64,000 nt of DNA from Sclerodactyla briareus (taxonomy: Eukaryota; Echinodermata; Holothuroidea; Dendrochirotida; Sclerodactylidae): contig JAODTK010000999.1 in assembly GCA_026419785.1 (NCBI GenBank), positions 682,001 through 746,000 of the forward strand, read 5' to 3'. This document shows positions 36,775 to 51,700 of the stretch, one piece after another. Position 1 is the stretch's first letter. The number at the start of each line of letters is the position of its first letter. Below the pieces are notes generated by a model. The model did no database searches. It had not been told where the DNA came from and was given only the letters and a program-made list of their open reading frames with translations. The position numbers were made by a program, and so were the translations under genes.

Positions 36775-38796
36775 GTGAGTGTAATCCCTCACACAGCTCA
36801 AAACATGGGTGTCAATCTGACTTGGGACAAGGAGGAGGGGGGGGGGCATCATTCTGGTGTGGGACAAGGAGGAGGTGGGTCATGTCCCGAGTGCCACACA
36901 TACTGAGAATGCTCCCTGTTGAGAGCAATTCAAACATCACTCCTACATTCATGTCCCCCCCAGTGATTGAACTTGGATTGGACTCTATGCCTAGGGGTGG
37001 GGACAGGATTGAGGAACTACATGACTTATGAGGATCAGGCTGGAAGAGGGTTCCAAACATCACCTACTTGTATTTTGACTTTGTGACCTGTTGCAAACTT
37101 ATTTTACCATATGAAGAGAGTGCGGGGGAATTTTCAGGCTTCTCTGACTCAATTCATAGATCAAATTTCACAAGATTTCTGCAACAAGTAAACAATGACA
37201 CTTCCCAACCTAACTAAGAACAAGAAAAAGGCACTCATGAATAATTCTTCTTTCGAAAACCAAGAATGATCCAATTCAAAAGGAAAATCATGAGGGATTT
37301 CACAAGTGGGTATGCAGGCAGGTTAAGTGGTTCTATTACTCCGCATGTCATTCCTTTCCTAATCTGGCCGAGTTTACCCTCAATAGGATTCCTATGGAAT
37401 ACATCATCAATGGCCGCACAGAATAATGTTTAGAGACTGTTCATAGATGACTTTGCTTTCAGAGGATTTTCATGGCTCTCAGAATACATGGAATGTCAAA
37501 CAATAGTAAAAGTGGTACAAGTAATGTGGGATTGAAACTTGACCTCACTGTGAGTCAGTTTATTTGGAATTTTGAGAGCATGATTCTTCTTGTGAGTGGT
37601 ACCATAGGGTTTGCAATTTTACTAAATAGGCCTATGGCGGGAGAGAGTATCGAATGCTATCCATTAAGTTGTTTCACGCATGTAGGAACACCGAATAGGT
37701 TGTATCAGCTATCCAACAATGGCTCATCTGCCCATATTTTTGATGGGTTCTGCTGTTCTGATTACTGTCCCTTAGTGACATAGATACCCTGTGTTACCAG
37801 AATGGACCCATGACCATCAATGGTTTGCTGATCGGGTAACCTTGATCATAGATCAATAATTGCTTGTATTCTCAGTGTGGGGCCAATTAGGCTGACCTGT
37901 CCTTGTTTTGACGGTCTCTTCCTCTCTAGATGTTGAACTTCACCGGATGAGGTCCAGATGTCCTGATATTCTTCTTGCTTCAAAGCTACCCTGTTATAAT
38001 ATTTTGAAGGTTGGCTGGCCTTCCACTGTGCTGCTTTCATGCTGATAAGTTCATGAATGAAGCAAGGAAATTATACTTGATGTCTATGCGTAGTTCTCGT
38101 GCCTGTCTTGCAGTCTTCATATTCTTACTACAAATAAATTCAGGTGATGGAGAGACAATGATGGTACTAAAGTAATAAACTACCTGTGATTTGTGAAAAC
38201 AGACACCTTTGCATAATGGAAGTGACGTTTTCCTCAGCGTGCAATACAATCACCATATAACGTATGTGTGGTGTGAGCTAGTAAATGATAGCAATGCACC
38301 ATCAAGCTGTTCATGTGGAAGTAAAGGAACAATTTCATGCTTTGGAGGAGATGATGTCTTTGAATTACATTTGAACGAGAGGGCAATACCCGGTGTAGCA
38401 GGATCTCATCTGCGAAAGTTGAATTGTTCCATCATTTCTACCTGCAAATGTTTTGCAAGTTTCAAATATGTATGAAAATGGCCGTTTTTCTCTGGCACAA
38501 CTTACGCTTTTTTACATTGTTTACAGAATTGAAATCATTAAGCCATTGAAATTGGCAAATATCTTGAAAAATATTGGAAATTGGTAAGATTGAAGAATTG
38601 CCCCAAAATGTGTTTTGCTCCCCAATGTGTTTTCCCCCCAATTTTTTTCTCTCACAATTCTGATGTAATCACCTAGTTTTGAGGGGAATATATGTTTTGT
38701 GACTGATCATAAATTTCACTAATGATAATGGTCTACTATGTTTGGCCATTCCCAAGTAGAGAGTTTGCCGAAAAAAACCATCAAAAATCTGACAGA

Positions 38797-40145
38797 CATG
38801 CAGACTCACTCACTCACTACCCATGGGGGCACATTGCCTGGAAGGGCACCTTGCGCGGCAATCTGACCACTCCAGTCACCCGGCTCCTCTGGGCAAGCGA
38901 CCAGCCTGGGCCTGACCCATCCACCTAACTCCATGAGGTAGCCACGAAGCTGCGCTAACCAAGAGTTACGAGGCTGTCCTGGCAGGCGGCCCCTACCCAC
39001 CGGATCCCGTTCAGACAGAATTTGGTGGACAGGATTGTCTGCCGGAAGGTGAGCCATATGCCCGAAGAAGCGCAGTTGTCGATCAGGAATCAGGCAGCTG
39101 ACCCTCACGATCCCAGCCTCCTCAAGCACTCTGGCATTAGACACATGGTCCTGCCAGCGTTGACCAAGGATGCGACAAAGCGAGGTAGTCAAGAAAGAAT
39201 CCAGCCTACGCCTCATCCCAGCATCGAGCGTCCAAGCCTCGTAGAATAAAGCAAGAGACTGGAAGCACAACAGAGCCGAAAACACGTAGCTTGGTTCTTC
39301 TGCTGATCTGCCAGACGCCACTATACAGGAGTGACCTCATTACTCCATATGCCAGCCCAAGGCGTCTACTAACCTCAGGCTCGCAAGACCCAGAGCCATT
39401 GATGACACTGCCCAGGTAAAGAAAAGACTCAGGACTCGACCACTCTCACCCAACACCGGGACCGACTCGACAGTAGAATCCTAGATGCCCAAAAGACTGG
39501 ATCTAATCTTGGCCCAAGACACCTGTAGGCCCGGCGGATAGGCTTCCCGACTCAGTGTTTCGAGAGCAACCACAAGAGAATCCACCAACTCAACGAGTGA
39601 TGCAGCATCATCAGCGAAGTCCAGGTCACACACCTGGACATCAACCGAATGAAACCCCCACATCCTGGTGTCACCACCTGCCACCTCCACTCCATCATCC
39701 AGTCCATACAAGTGTTGAAAAGTGTAGGAGCCAGAGTGCAACCCTGCCTCACCCCAAACCATGGTGAAGAAGTCGAGAGACCACCAGCACACTTCACAGC
39801 ACTCTCAGTACCAGAATACAGAGAGGAATTAAGGCGCACGAGAGAGGGGGGCACACCCCGCTGCTCAAGGATTCTCCACAGAGCATCTCTTCTACCACAC
39901 GAGTCAAAAGCCTTGCGGAAATCAATATAGGCAACAAGAAAGCCCTTATTGAACTCGTGCATCCGCTCAGACAACACACGGAGGGCCAAGATACGATCCA
40001 CTGTGGACATCTTGGGAGTGAAACCTGACTGCTCAGGGCACTGGTGCACAAGTAGCTGATGACGAATTCCTGTTCAGGAGATGATCTACGAGAGACCTTG
40101 TCCGCAGGCACCTGAGAGGAGTGCTAGGTAATTCCCCTGTGTTAA
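38797..40145 (-). mobile_element. 5'-truncated LINE with reverse transcriptase, antisense in DAAM intron 2
   Basis: Read on the minus strand, 40049-39793 encodes the RT palm and fingers (EQSGFTPKMSTVDRILALRV, then AYIDFRKAFDS and GVRQGCTLAPTLF). The next frame carries the catalytic FADD box at 39618-39607 (VCDLDFADDAASLVELVDSL). FLYLGSVINGSGSCEPEVSR lies near 39440-39360. The last frame, 39321-38806, has the C-terminal block WQDHVSNARVLEEAGIVRVS and RQLRFFGHMAHLP. At least two frame changes and a stop separate these parts, so the copy is dead. The 3' end runs into a short GTGA repeat near 38805-38815, a tail type used by several LINE clades. The C-terminal block resembles RTE/Rex1-type non-LTR elements; the exact clade is not settled. 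The 5' end near 40145 is approximate. Confidence 0.88.
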
Positions 40146-42167
40146 GTGCCCGACACACAGCCGGAAATACCAGCACACATGCTCACACACGAACACTTCC
40201 ACAAGTGCACCTCATTGCTGGATCACCCAACACCCATGGGTACCCTACCATGGGCTCTACACCTCAGCGGATTGGTTCTTAGTCACCACTATGGTTACAC
40301 ATAGCAACCATTGCAATAGCAACTAGCAACAGTAAATATAGGTGAAATGGCAAAACTGACTACAATATTATCCCATCAGGCCTTTCTGGGCTGATGAGAA
40401 AATCGGGAGAGGAGTGGCTTGCTGACACTATAGAACCTTTACCTAGATTTTCCTTTGACATATCCCACTCTCCTCTCTTGTACAATGAATGAGGAAGCCA
40501 GATTCAGCAGTTATCACTGTCAGTGGGGGTGAATTGTGGATGAATCCATGATACTCAATGAGCCTGGTCCATGGTTTATATTTAATTAGATGATATGCTA
40601 TTGTGTCAGAGGGTCATAGGGGTACACTGGCTGGTCAACGTGGAATCCCCTGATATCCTACCAGCAACTTTGCAGATTTCCCCCCATACTCTTAAACACC
40701 TGAGAAGATTGGTGTTGTTTCAGAGACTGGTGAGAGTCTCGATCTTCGTCCAGTTTTAATCCGGTTTCATCCCCGGCATGGGGGTAGCCGGATCACCTCA
40801 CAGCAACAGCCCTTCGTCTCTCCACCTCGCTCGATTTGAGGCAAAATAGCAAAATTCATTCCACCATTTCCACCTCCTCGTACAACTTCTGCACCGATCC
40901 TGCCATCTCTCCACATCTCCTTTTGCAACTTTCACACACAACTCTCTGTGACAGGAAGTAAAAATATTTAAGATAGAGCTATGGGGAAGAATCTCATCTA
41001 TTTCCCTGAGTTGTTTAGTGGTGAGCATGTGCCCTTACAACCCACTGGTGAAAAGGCTTGTAGGTATCTTTTCAAACTGACTATTGAAGAATCCACCGCA
41101 TATCACCCCCCCCCCCCCTGGGGTACTTGCTGTATTTTAGCACAACAATAATATGACTGTTTGTAAAAATGAGAAAATCTGAGGTTCAATATTGATCTCT
41201 TACTACCAGGCAGTTGTTACTTTGAGAGAGATACATGGACCGCGATTGTGTACTGTAATAATGTAATTGGTGCTTGTCAGCATGTACATACACTTTCTGT
41301 TATTGTGAATGATTACAATACCATGAAAAGAGCATGTCCTGTGCCCCACGGGATTGTTTTGATTTTGTTTGTCATCCTATGGAATAGTCGATAATCCTAT
41401 AGGAATAAGCTTAGTGTATAAACAGGATGTCTTAGGTCCTTTTCAGTAGAACATATCCTAGGATTAGAACCGTGAGCCCCGTCCGGAGTCATTCATTTTG
41501 AAAATGATGCAGGTGAAGTTAGACAAATTGAAAGTTATAAGTTCCTTTGTAGTATCGTGTGAAATACGTACATCCATCAAGCCTTGGGGACTTAAATTGT
41601 ATTCTGCAAATACAAACTTTTGTATCACTCTGATAAGATTTCTATCTAGTGTTTGTGCTCTTTATAGGCTCTTTATAGGATATCACTCCAATTGTCCCAC
41701 AACTGAGGAAGGGACTATGTGTACTGCTGATTGACCCAGAGAGAAATTAGAGGCATTGAGTCACAGCTCTTTGTCAGTTCATGCAGCATTGAACAACTAC
41801 CACATGCTCATACAACTTGATCATGCTAGTTGTTGGTATACTGGTATATGCAGTTACTGTATGTAGCTTGTAGGATGTCAGAGAAGTGAAGCACAACAAT
41901 TCAAAAGGGTAATCCAACGAAAGCAGACATTGCCAGGCTGTCTGTATAGCTAGCTACTGCCACAAAGATTCCATTATTTGGGGCAAACATGTTTTCAGAC
42001 TCAGAAATCACTGAACTGAAAGATTCAGATCCTCTGTTGCCATGATTCTTGGAAACTGACTATTGTGGCAGATTCATACATTTATGTGTCATTATTCTGG
42101 ACAGGGGCCCATTGGTTGGAGGTTTGTTGACCCTTCTTTGGTACATTAGTTGACTAAGTTTAGAGTT

Positions 42168-42515
42168 CCATTCAGCTTTCATTTCATGTCCCCCTTTCCA
42201 GCCACAAAGCTACCATACTGTAGTGAATCTATTGTATTGACTGATAAAAAAACTACCTTTGGAAGAAAAAAAATGAAACATAGTATTAGATAAAAATTCA
42301 TAATTTTGTGGAATGGGTCCATGTGGCGAAACACATATAATTGTTGCGGCCGGCCAGCTTTTTTGAAAATTCACAGGACTGTTCACCATTTTCTCCAAGA
42401 AAAGGAATGATTTGAGTGCTGTAATTTTGACTGAATTTCTGGTAGGTGAGGTATGATGGCCTTCATTTTCAAAATCATTGATGCTATTTTCTCGATTGTT
42501 TCAAAGGCTGAATGG
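42168..42515 (+). mobile_element. CATTCAGCC MITE, copy 1 (348 bp)
   Basis: It starts CCATTCAGCTTTCATTTC and ends CAAAGGCTGAATGG, giving ~10-bp terminal inverted repeats (CATTCAGCYTT). Internal landmarks shared with the other copies include CCAGCCACAAAGCTACC, GGTCC.TGTGG, TTTTCTCCAAGA and TCATTTTCAA. There is no ORF. No consistent target duplication is seen, so the superfamily is unknown. Confidence 0.8.
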
Positions 42516-45500
42516 AAGTATGTTTCAAATTTTCCCCCACTTCCTCAGCATGTGTGGAGGGTCTAAGGTAGGGTGTGCTCAGTTGGCCATTGACACTAGC
42601 TTTTCAACATAGTCTCAGTGGCATCATGATTCAGCTTTGGTAGGGGGAAGGAAAACAGTGAATCATGAGTGGGACTTGTGAGTGAAGGTGAATTAGGCCA
42701 TGCAATATTGGTGAATTTTGTCTTTTGTTTAGTTCAATTTAAAGATATTTTCACCCAATAGGATCAATGGAGAATGTAGGTTTACTCTCCCACTATGCAC
42801 TACTGATGTACATAGAATATCAGAATACAAACTGTTCTCCACACAACTTGGCATATTTTAATTCTCTCCAAATCAGTGTACTCGTTTTGACTCCATGGGC
42901 CTCAATCAATAGTTTGAGTTAAATCATTGATAATTCTAGTGCTGTCTGTTCAATTGCAATAATTTTATGGTCGTACCTGAGGGGACCTACAGTGTGTGGG
43001 TCATCATATGTAATAAATGTCACCATCCGGGAGTTTACTACCATTTTAGTGTTTGCTTTGGGGGTAGATGAGTCAGAAGGCCCATTCCCCGAATTTCATG
43101 TTATTGCCATTAAAATTCGGCAGCACTTCTGGGGGTTCAGGCCATTCACAGCTGGGTGCATGGAATGGAATTTCACTCCCCAAATCGGCAAAAATTGAAC
43201 CGTTATTAGTCTGGGTGATCTAGTCACCAGGGAATGTGAAGTACAAGGGTTTGCTTGTCCAGACAGGAATATTCAGCAAACCAAGGAACACCATTCTGAT
43301 TGATCGATTCTGATAACAGAAAGTGAAGCTTCCAAGCCATTTCCTTTGATGTGGGATATAAGTGAATTTTTCAGAAAATTTGGAAATCAGTTGAAGAATG
43401 GTCTGTCTGGCATATAGGATTGATTTTATCTGATACAGAGAACCAAAGTTTTTTTAGACCTATTTTGCCTTTCTTGGGATATTTCCTGCTCTCTTGCTTT
43501 TCACCTTAAATGACAATCCCATCTATGATTGAACTATAGTTGATGGCAAATTCAGACAGTGCAGGTGGAGTTTTGGGTCATTGATTCCAAGACATTTTCA
43601 GGTTCCTCAATAGGAATCGGGAGGTTTGGGATTCTCTGAGTCGGTCATACCAAAGACCATTTCATGCATGATGCCCCACATGGGTAACTGAGTAGGGTAA
43701 TTTAATAATCCAGTGCCCCACAATGGGGAAATAGGCAGTGGGTGCCTCACTAGCTGCCCCACTAGCAGAAAGAAGGCATAAAACTATATAAAGTATGCAA
43801 AAGAGTACTGCTCATTAGAAAACGGTTGACAACCGTATCAGTCTGTGTGGGACCATTCCCTGTGTGTGTGTAGGTGGCCCATTGTTTAAAGGTGGGAATT
43901 GCAACTATTGCAGTGTATGAAGTAAGCCGATCATAATAGGGTATCTGATATATGGGGCTGTAGCTTCACACCTAATGTGGAAATTCCACTGTCACTGTCT
44001 TTGATATGAGCAGTTTGTTAAAAGATTGTCAATTGACTGTTTCCTTTGGGAGCTATGGTTATAATGGGGTGCATTTTTGTCGTCTGTTTAGATCACTGTT
44101 AGTTTCCAAATATGGTCATTGACGTACGGTATATCTATATGCCGCTTAAAAACTAACGCCCAACTAAAACGCACCCATTAAAGGCCTAAAACTGCTGATT
44201 TCAGCATTCCCGTTTTTTGTAGTCCATATGGATGAACGTATTGTACTCAATTCATTCTAATCGTGTAACGAACTGGCCTGAATGAAATGACCGACATTGT
44301 TCTCGCAATTCAGGGCCCACCATATAAGCCATATGTTATTCAAACCAAGATGATATTAGGTTACCTGTGTTTACAATGTGTTGCTGTGCGACATTCCCAC
44401 ACTTACAATGTTTTCAGTGGTCCAGTTGATTTACCACTCCCCTCCTCCAACCACTGAGCAGTAATCCAGAACTTCCCCAGTCATGATGCCTAGATAACCA
44501 TAGGAGCTGATATTTTAATTACCCAGATATTCTGCGGGTGCGATAGTCTGGTATTCTAGTTAAAGCTACACTCCGATGTTGGCATGTGGAAGCAATCCTT
44601 GGACACCTACCCGGAGTTCCTGTTTGGTATCGAATGCTAACAGCCTTGGACTCGCAGCACAAAAAAGGTCCCAATTGATTTTTGGAGATTCCCAATAAGT
44701 GGAGTATTATTACACAAGAAAAGGAAAAGGCATGTAGTAACAGGTATATTGTAAGACATTACATGTAAAACACGTTACCTTACTAAGCGTTCCTGTGAAG
44801 GACTAAAAGAGTGAGTGAATGATAGCAGTATTGCTAGTAAATTTGAATTGATTAGCAATTACTTCATCCTAGTTAGCAGTTCTGAAATTATCACTGCTTA
44901 TTTGCTGTCATCCCATTTTAATCATCTCGTGAATAATTATGCCTCAGACATAGATGAAAAGTATTAATATTAACCCATCTCCTAGTCTGTTTTGGTCTCG
45001 CCTGAGCATAGTTCAGAATGAGACTTAGCGGTCACTTTAGGGCATTAGTTGGTGTGTATGTGTTTTTAGTCCCTCAAAATTTTAACATAGAATCAGGTCA
45101 CTCAGTGTGTCTAAATTTCCCTAATTTAATTTAAGGTTTGTTGGATTCCATGGAACAAATTTAATGCAGTTCACCGTTGGGTGGGTCCCTTTATATTTAA
45201 AATTGGAGATGGGTAAATGGAAGGCATAATGTGCCTAACTTGCCTGTTTCATGCAATTCCAGGTCAGTCACAGTCCCAACACTTTCATAACGACGTAACA
45301 TACCCTTTTTAGACATGTCCACCAATCATCCTGATGAATTTTGAAATTTGTCACTGATTCATGCCATTCATGGGTAGCTGCTCTCATGGGCTGATAAACT
45401 ATATCCACCTCTATATGATTTCACACTGTTAGTTATCGCTATAAACTATCTTCACCCACCCTGACTGATCACCATTGGTCATGGCAAACTGAATTGGGTG

Positions 45501-47945
45501 GGGAACTTTGATCCATTCATTTGCATCATGCAGAAGGCTGGTTGGTACCAAGTGGCTAATAGCATTTCTCAGACATGTTTAACCATGTGAGTCAAACATC
45601 TCTATTGACTGATCAGAGATTATCTTTTTGTAGAAGTGTTTGTGTTTGGAATCCTTTGGTCTGTTATTCAAGTCCAGAAACACAGCACAAGCAATGTAAA
45701 TGAAAGCTCACAAACCTTGAACCAAAATTAGATAATTGCAGCCTTGAAATTTGTTGAACCTAGCAAAACTGACTTTTGAATTGATGATATTTTGTTTCAG
45801 TAGTTGTGGTCGCAAAATGAGTCATTTCAACCTGATTCTGTGTTGGTGGTTCTTTTAGTTTTGAACCAACTTTTGACCAACACCTGCTCATCTGTACTGT
45901 TCTAACTGCTACACTGTATCCTTATTAGTCTGGATCAGGTGACATATTGGAAAGATTAAGATTAGTGTTGGCAAATTGAGAAGAAAAAATGTGCGGGGTT
46001 CTTAGACACCCGTATAGGCAGTTATCAGACTCCTAAATATTAAAATATTGGCAAACCCCATATTGATCTGATTTTCTGATAGGGGAGCCTATGAAATGGG
46101 AAACTTGCCGGGTGTGTTTTTTATTGGGACAATGATCCGGAACTATCACATTAAAATTGATTGATATGGTCCAGGCGCATTGCAACGACAAAATGAATTG
46201 GTGCAGAGGAACATTACGAAGACAGAACTATCCCATTAACTGTGACTCAGGGCCATCAGGGCTAACTTTCCTGTAGATCATCACCAAGTTCGACAAAATT
46301 TAATTTCAAAGCATCAGTCTGATTTTCGCTGTGCTCTTATCAGTAAACAAAATCACGAATTGTTTCAAAATGCAGGTGCACTTTCATTATGGCGTGAGCC
46401 TTGATTTGAATGAATATTGTAACATGCTATTCCCTGAGTGGTGATGTTTTGCTGAATTTGCACCAATCAGTTCGGGGAACCAACCTAACTATGCACATCA
46501 ATTTCATGTTATTTTTATGTACGACTACCTTATATGGGCATCTCAGCTTTGAATTCCCATTGAAGGGTCCCCTTATTCGAATTTAAAAAAACGAGTATTT
46601 GCTAACCTAATCCAAACCGTTAAGAAAACCGTTTACCGTCAAAAAAAGAACCCGACAAAAAATACAAATGGTTTTTGGATACGCCATCTGTCGTCAAAGA
46701 CTGCTAAATGTCTCTTCATTCGTTTGTTGTTGGCCCCAACGTTTCTCCAACAAAGCACGTTGCTTCTGAGGCGGGTATTCTGCGACAACCAAAAGCAGTC
46801 TGCAGAATTGTGATGACTTAATTAGGACTGCCCGGCCTATCTAATGGTCGTCATAACAGGCTGCTCTCCGGTAACATCGGCATAAAACAGAGTGAGTCAC
46901 CCTCATGGAATTAAACCATGAGTCAACCTCCTTCATTCCATTACCACCATCCTCTTATAGTATATTGCTCAAATCATCTATTTATGGGAAATTTGGTAGT
47001 TGCCATTTGGTGTTTGCTATTCAAACTATTACCCCAATATAGCATGCACTAATCCTAATGGCGTGGAAAATTGCCAGATGGAGTATTGCGATTTCATACT
47101 AGTAGCATTCCGCCCTCATGCCATGTGGGCGAAATTATATAAGTTGGGCATTTTGGTAAGTTGTAAAAGGTATAGAGCAAAGGAGTGGGAGCCTGAAGTG
47201 TTTGTTGAATACATATGCTTGAAAATCTATATTGTGACACCATCTTGGCGGATGGTTCTGGTGGAAACGGATTTTGTAGTTTGAAATTGTTGCATTTCTT
47301 TAATATTCGGGTGACAGAATTCCCCAGAGTTTCTGAAGGAAAAAATGTCAATACAGTTTCTCCATTTATAAATCTGGGTTGGCAACCCTACCACTGTGAC
47401 GCAATTAGTTGAAGTCATGTGTAGATATAATGGACAGCTTTTTACCACACCAAATTCGTGGCCTCAGCGCTGTCATTTATTTGCCACTTTGTTGTGTTAC
47501 CATATAGGCAGTTAATCTTGTCATATGCACTTGTGGGGACTGCAGCAATTCACCTTGATTGGTGTGAATGTTTGGATCTATTGCTTTCGAACTGGTCGTC
47601 CATGGAATTTTCAGTTTCGACGTGAAATTGTTTCCGTGGATTTTGAGCAGCTGGTATGTCAATATTCTGGTATAACAACTCTCACATTTGATAAGTGCAC
47701 TTGAGCTAGCTGATAAAATTCATTGTGGTGAGCCAGACAGTTTTTTTGAACCTATAATTTGTATGACATCAGTCTAAGGAGCTTGTTTCTTCCTATCTTC
47801 TAAATCCTACGCTTGGCGATTTACATGGAGAGCATGCAAAAACTGCTGTTATCATTATTGTATACCTTTTTCTGGGCAGATCCAAGTAGCTCTTTGTTTA
47901 TAAACTCAACTCCATCGCTCTCTCCCGGTCTCACACCCCTAACCC

Positions 47946-48000
47946 CCTCACCCAATTCCTCACCCCTCACCCAATTCCTCACCCCTCACCCAATTCCTCA
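47946..48000. repeat. 19-bp minisatellite, ~3 units
   Basis: CCTCACCCAATTCCTCACC repeats nearly perfectly three times. Confidence 0.9.
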
Positions 48001-48589
48001 ACCATGTGGTAGGAAGGAATCCAACCTACCCCCAGATCCTGTTTGACCTTTGGTGGCCCCTATCCACAGCAAAGACTGTTATACAATCAATAATGCCCCT
48101 ACAGGCTAGTGAAAATAGACATGCAGGACCTGGTTCACGATTGTTGTTCTAGGGCCCAAAAGACTATTTCACAGTGATAAATAAACCTATGTGCTTGATG
48201 GGGCCCAGTTTATATAGGACATGAATCCACACAGCGAACAAGCCATGGTATAATCTCTCCCCTGTAAAGGTCTTCAATGAAGATGTTCCCTCCCAGTTCA
48301 ATAACTAATAGGACTGATGTTCAGTTTTGTTCCCTTTGAGGGTGACTGAAGGGGAGGACTGAACCAGACCCCACACAGTTGTTGATAAACTTGACCTGTT
48401 TACACAGGTAGTAGGTAGGCCATTACAAACACATTCAACAACAGGTGTGTCTCCATGTTGTGAACATGCAGTTAAAGCTCCGCCCCTCTCCCCCCATGAT
48501 AGGCAGTGTAGTGTGTGTATGTCCTATAGCCCCCATCCAGGTTCATTATATCTATGTAAGGAGCATGAAATCAGCTGACAAGGAGTAGT

Positions 48590-48720
48590 GGTATTTCAGG
48601 GAATTAATGAACGATAAGAGCATTTGTTGCGGAATTAAAACCGGGATGACGTCATCATAGGAGGTTAGAAAAAGCCTGAAGCGCAGCCAAGGGCTTTACC
48701 CGACTATTAAAACGTTTCAA
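48590..48720. repeat. Probable dispersed repeat with a TGACGTCA palindrome
   Basis: GATGACGTCATC (48645-48656) contains the full CRE/ATF palindrome. It is followed by GAAGCGCAGCCAAGGGCTTT, wording typical of short dispersed elements rather than a promoter. It is far from any recognised start site, so a regulatory role is not claimed. Confidence 0.3.
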
Positions 48721-51700
48721 TACGGTATTTGTCATTATTCCAAGGCATAAAATTCCCACTATTTACTTTACTGATTGTTCCATATGTAAAAAGTGATAAT
48801 AATGCCTAAAAAATTGGCAGCAGCAAAATGTTTCAAGGATTGTTTGATGAAACGTGCAAGCTACACACGCAAATATTTATGAATCCTGCATAAGGAACGG
48901 TTATGTTGCATAACATGCACAAGCTTGCAATTTCGAGCTGAATAAGATATATATTTCCATCCAAGGCTTGCTTGGTTGGGTTGGTTCCATTGGGAACTCT
49001 TTGGGCAAAAGAACCATCTGTAAAAACAACCATATCAACAAGGAGATTTAACGAGAGATGAAAGGTCAAAATGAAAGCGTAAATGTGAGGTTTTATCAGT
49101 TGCTAATCCTCCGAGTAATTGTTCAGGAAGCCATTTTTTACCAGATTTAAAGGCTAACATTGTTTGTAACACTACACACACCATGACCAAGATTTTGAAT
49201 TGCATTGTATGTCTTGTGTGACTGGTCTCGTCCTGTTGTTATACAGTCCTGTAGATTCACCCAGATTTAGACAGCACAGGTCTGAGGATCCATGATCATG
49301 ACATGCACTTACATCTGCTAGCAGGGCGTAGGCACCTGGGGAAGTAATAGCCCTCTCCCTGCTGAGCCCTCGCCTAAAACCGTCAATTCATTCTTCTGAG
49401 CCTCTGAGGGCATAGCGTGGATTAACCCAGGTCACACCTCCCTGTTTGGAGTAAGTTCAACATGCTAGCATTTTAATAGATTCTTTGACAGCTCTATGAC
49501 TGAGGGGAATGGGGGAATTGATTTGGTAGTGTCAAGTGACTCATTCCCTCAAGTGGAAATACAGGATAACTGCAAGAATTTCAGAGCTGAGACCTGAGGG
49601 ATGATTCTAGCAAGAGTAGTGTTTAAAGTGACTGTAGAGAAGGGAAAAACAAGGCTCTGATATTTTTCCTTTTCACTCCAGTATGAGTATCGGCACACTT
49701 ATCAGATTACCGAGGTGAAAAGGGGGATGGGATCTGATTGAGTCTTCATGGACTGGGGAGGGCAAGGGGAGCAAGACGACTACCATTGTGGTACAATACA
49801 GCCCAATCATTATTTTCGGGGATTTCACTGACACTTTCGATTTCAAACTCGCTCTCCACCAGTAAATCGAAGTTATGGTCAACACAATTCATATAGTCCC
49901 CTTGGAAGGATGATACCATCAGCGACTTGTTTCCTGGTATTTTGCTGACATTCTGCTTGTTGGGGTTAACTCTGAATTCCTTGGATGTCTAACACGACTG
50001 TTTTTGGAGGACTAAAAGACCATCAGGAATTGCAGGTACCTTCCGTATTGTTCATTGCCAATGTGGATTTCCCCCCCCCCCCCCCCAATACCCTGTATAT
50101 AGAGAAGAGAAGAGATCATGTTATAGTGCTACATGTAAGCACTAAACCCACATGATCCTTTAAGATAGCCCATAGCTGGTGTTGCTTCCTCTTGAGCTAT
50201 GGGTCTGATGATTGGAGGAATGAAAACTAAATCATGCATGTAACATTATTGTCCCCTTAGGGGGCAGCATGAAAGAATGACTTTTCTTGAAGACTTGATC
50301 TCCCCGGATGCTGTGTGATTTAATATCTCAGAGAAAGGAGGTTATGGTTAGCGTTAAACTCTTCATGCCTCGGGATCAGTGACTGCTTGTTTATAGAAGG
50401 CAATGGACCACTCCCTGTCTATGTTGGCAATGTTACTAGCCATGACAACCCCAAATCCACCACATGTTAATGTGTTCAAGTAAGAAGGGTAATGGATGGA
50501 ACATATTCCTTTCCTTAGAAACATCAAACACATAGGAGTAGTTTATTGACTTCCTCTCCTGCTAGAAACTGTAGTGTAATACCATGTGGTGGTAGGTGAC
50601 AGGCCTAACTTAGTTTGTTCGTCTTTGCTAGCGGGGTGATAGAGCAGGTCTGTGTAAGTGGTAGCAGAAAGGGGGAGCTGGATGTGCAAAACATTCTCGT
50701 TGGTTTTGAAGCAAGTTGAGCAGATTCCAAGATTGGATGCCAGGCATATGTCACTGATACGTCAAGCTCTAACAAAAAAACAACCACCTGGGGGCTTGAT
50801 CACTTGAGTAGAATGAAGTAAATTACAGTACCTATATCATTGTGTCAACAGGTTATCGCTGTTGCATTTTGGTCAACTCACGACACATGCACTTAGGTGA
50901 AGGACTGATTAAACACTCACATAAACCTATTATCTAATTGGCATGTCAAAGTTGTTGTAAGGTGTCGAGGCAGGCTGTCCTAGTCAAAAGATAGCAGAAA
51001 TCTGTTGCCAAATTGAAAAGTTGACTATGTCACTGATAAACCTAATAATCCCCTGAAGAATGTTCCTCACAAAATGAACATAACAGCATCGCAGGTCTCA
51101 GCAATCAAGTGAAATATTCAAAGAATGAAAATGCGAACAGTTTTCGATTGACACAGACTATCATAGAATGTGACTTTGTCTTGCCTGAACTTGGTTCAAG
51201 GAGAAACATAGTGGTCACTTGTGTGTGTGTTGGCCTGTTTTGTTTGTCCATCTGTCTGTCTGTCTATTTGTGCATCCAGAATTTTCTAATCCGTGAATGA
51301 AATGCGCAATTTTTCCTCAGGAGGTGCCATGGTCGGGTATTTTCAGGCAGCTCCAATTTTTTCAAGATTGTTCACAAGATATCTCATAATCAGTAAATGT
51401 GTTGGTGATGCAGTTCAGTTGCATAGGACAAAACTATGTATGAAATGTATACAAACTGAATAGATTTGTACATAGTATATTGCAATTGAGTTAGTCTAAT
51501 TGGCATCATGTGCAATTTTTTTTATGGGAAGTTAGATTTTAACAAAAACTGGTGGGATGGGGTACGTCCCGTCCGATAAACTATCAGTACGTAAAGGTCA
51601 CTGAAGGTAATTTAATGTGAATATTTTGCATGATGCATGCAAATTCCTGAGGTTTGTCAGATTTACACAAAACATTTGTAGGTGTGGTCTATTCTTGGTT

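Noticed and set aside
48647-48654. TGACGTCA as a CRE promoter element
   Set aside because: A single palindrome inside probable repeat sequence in a long intron, far from any start site.
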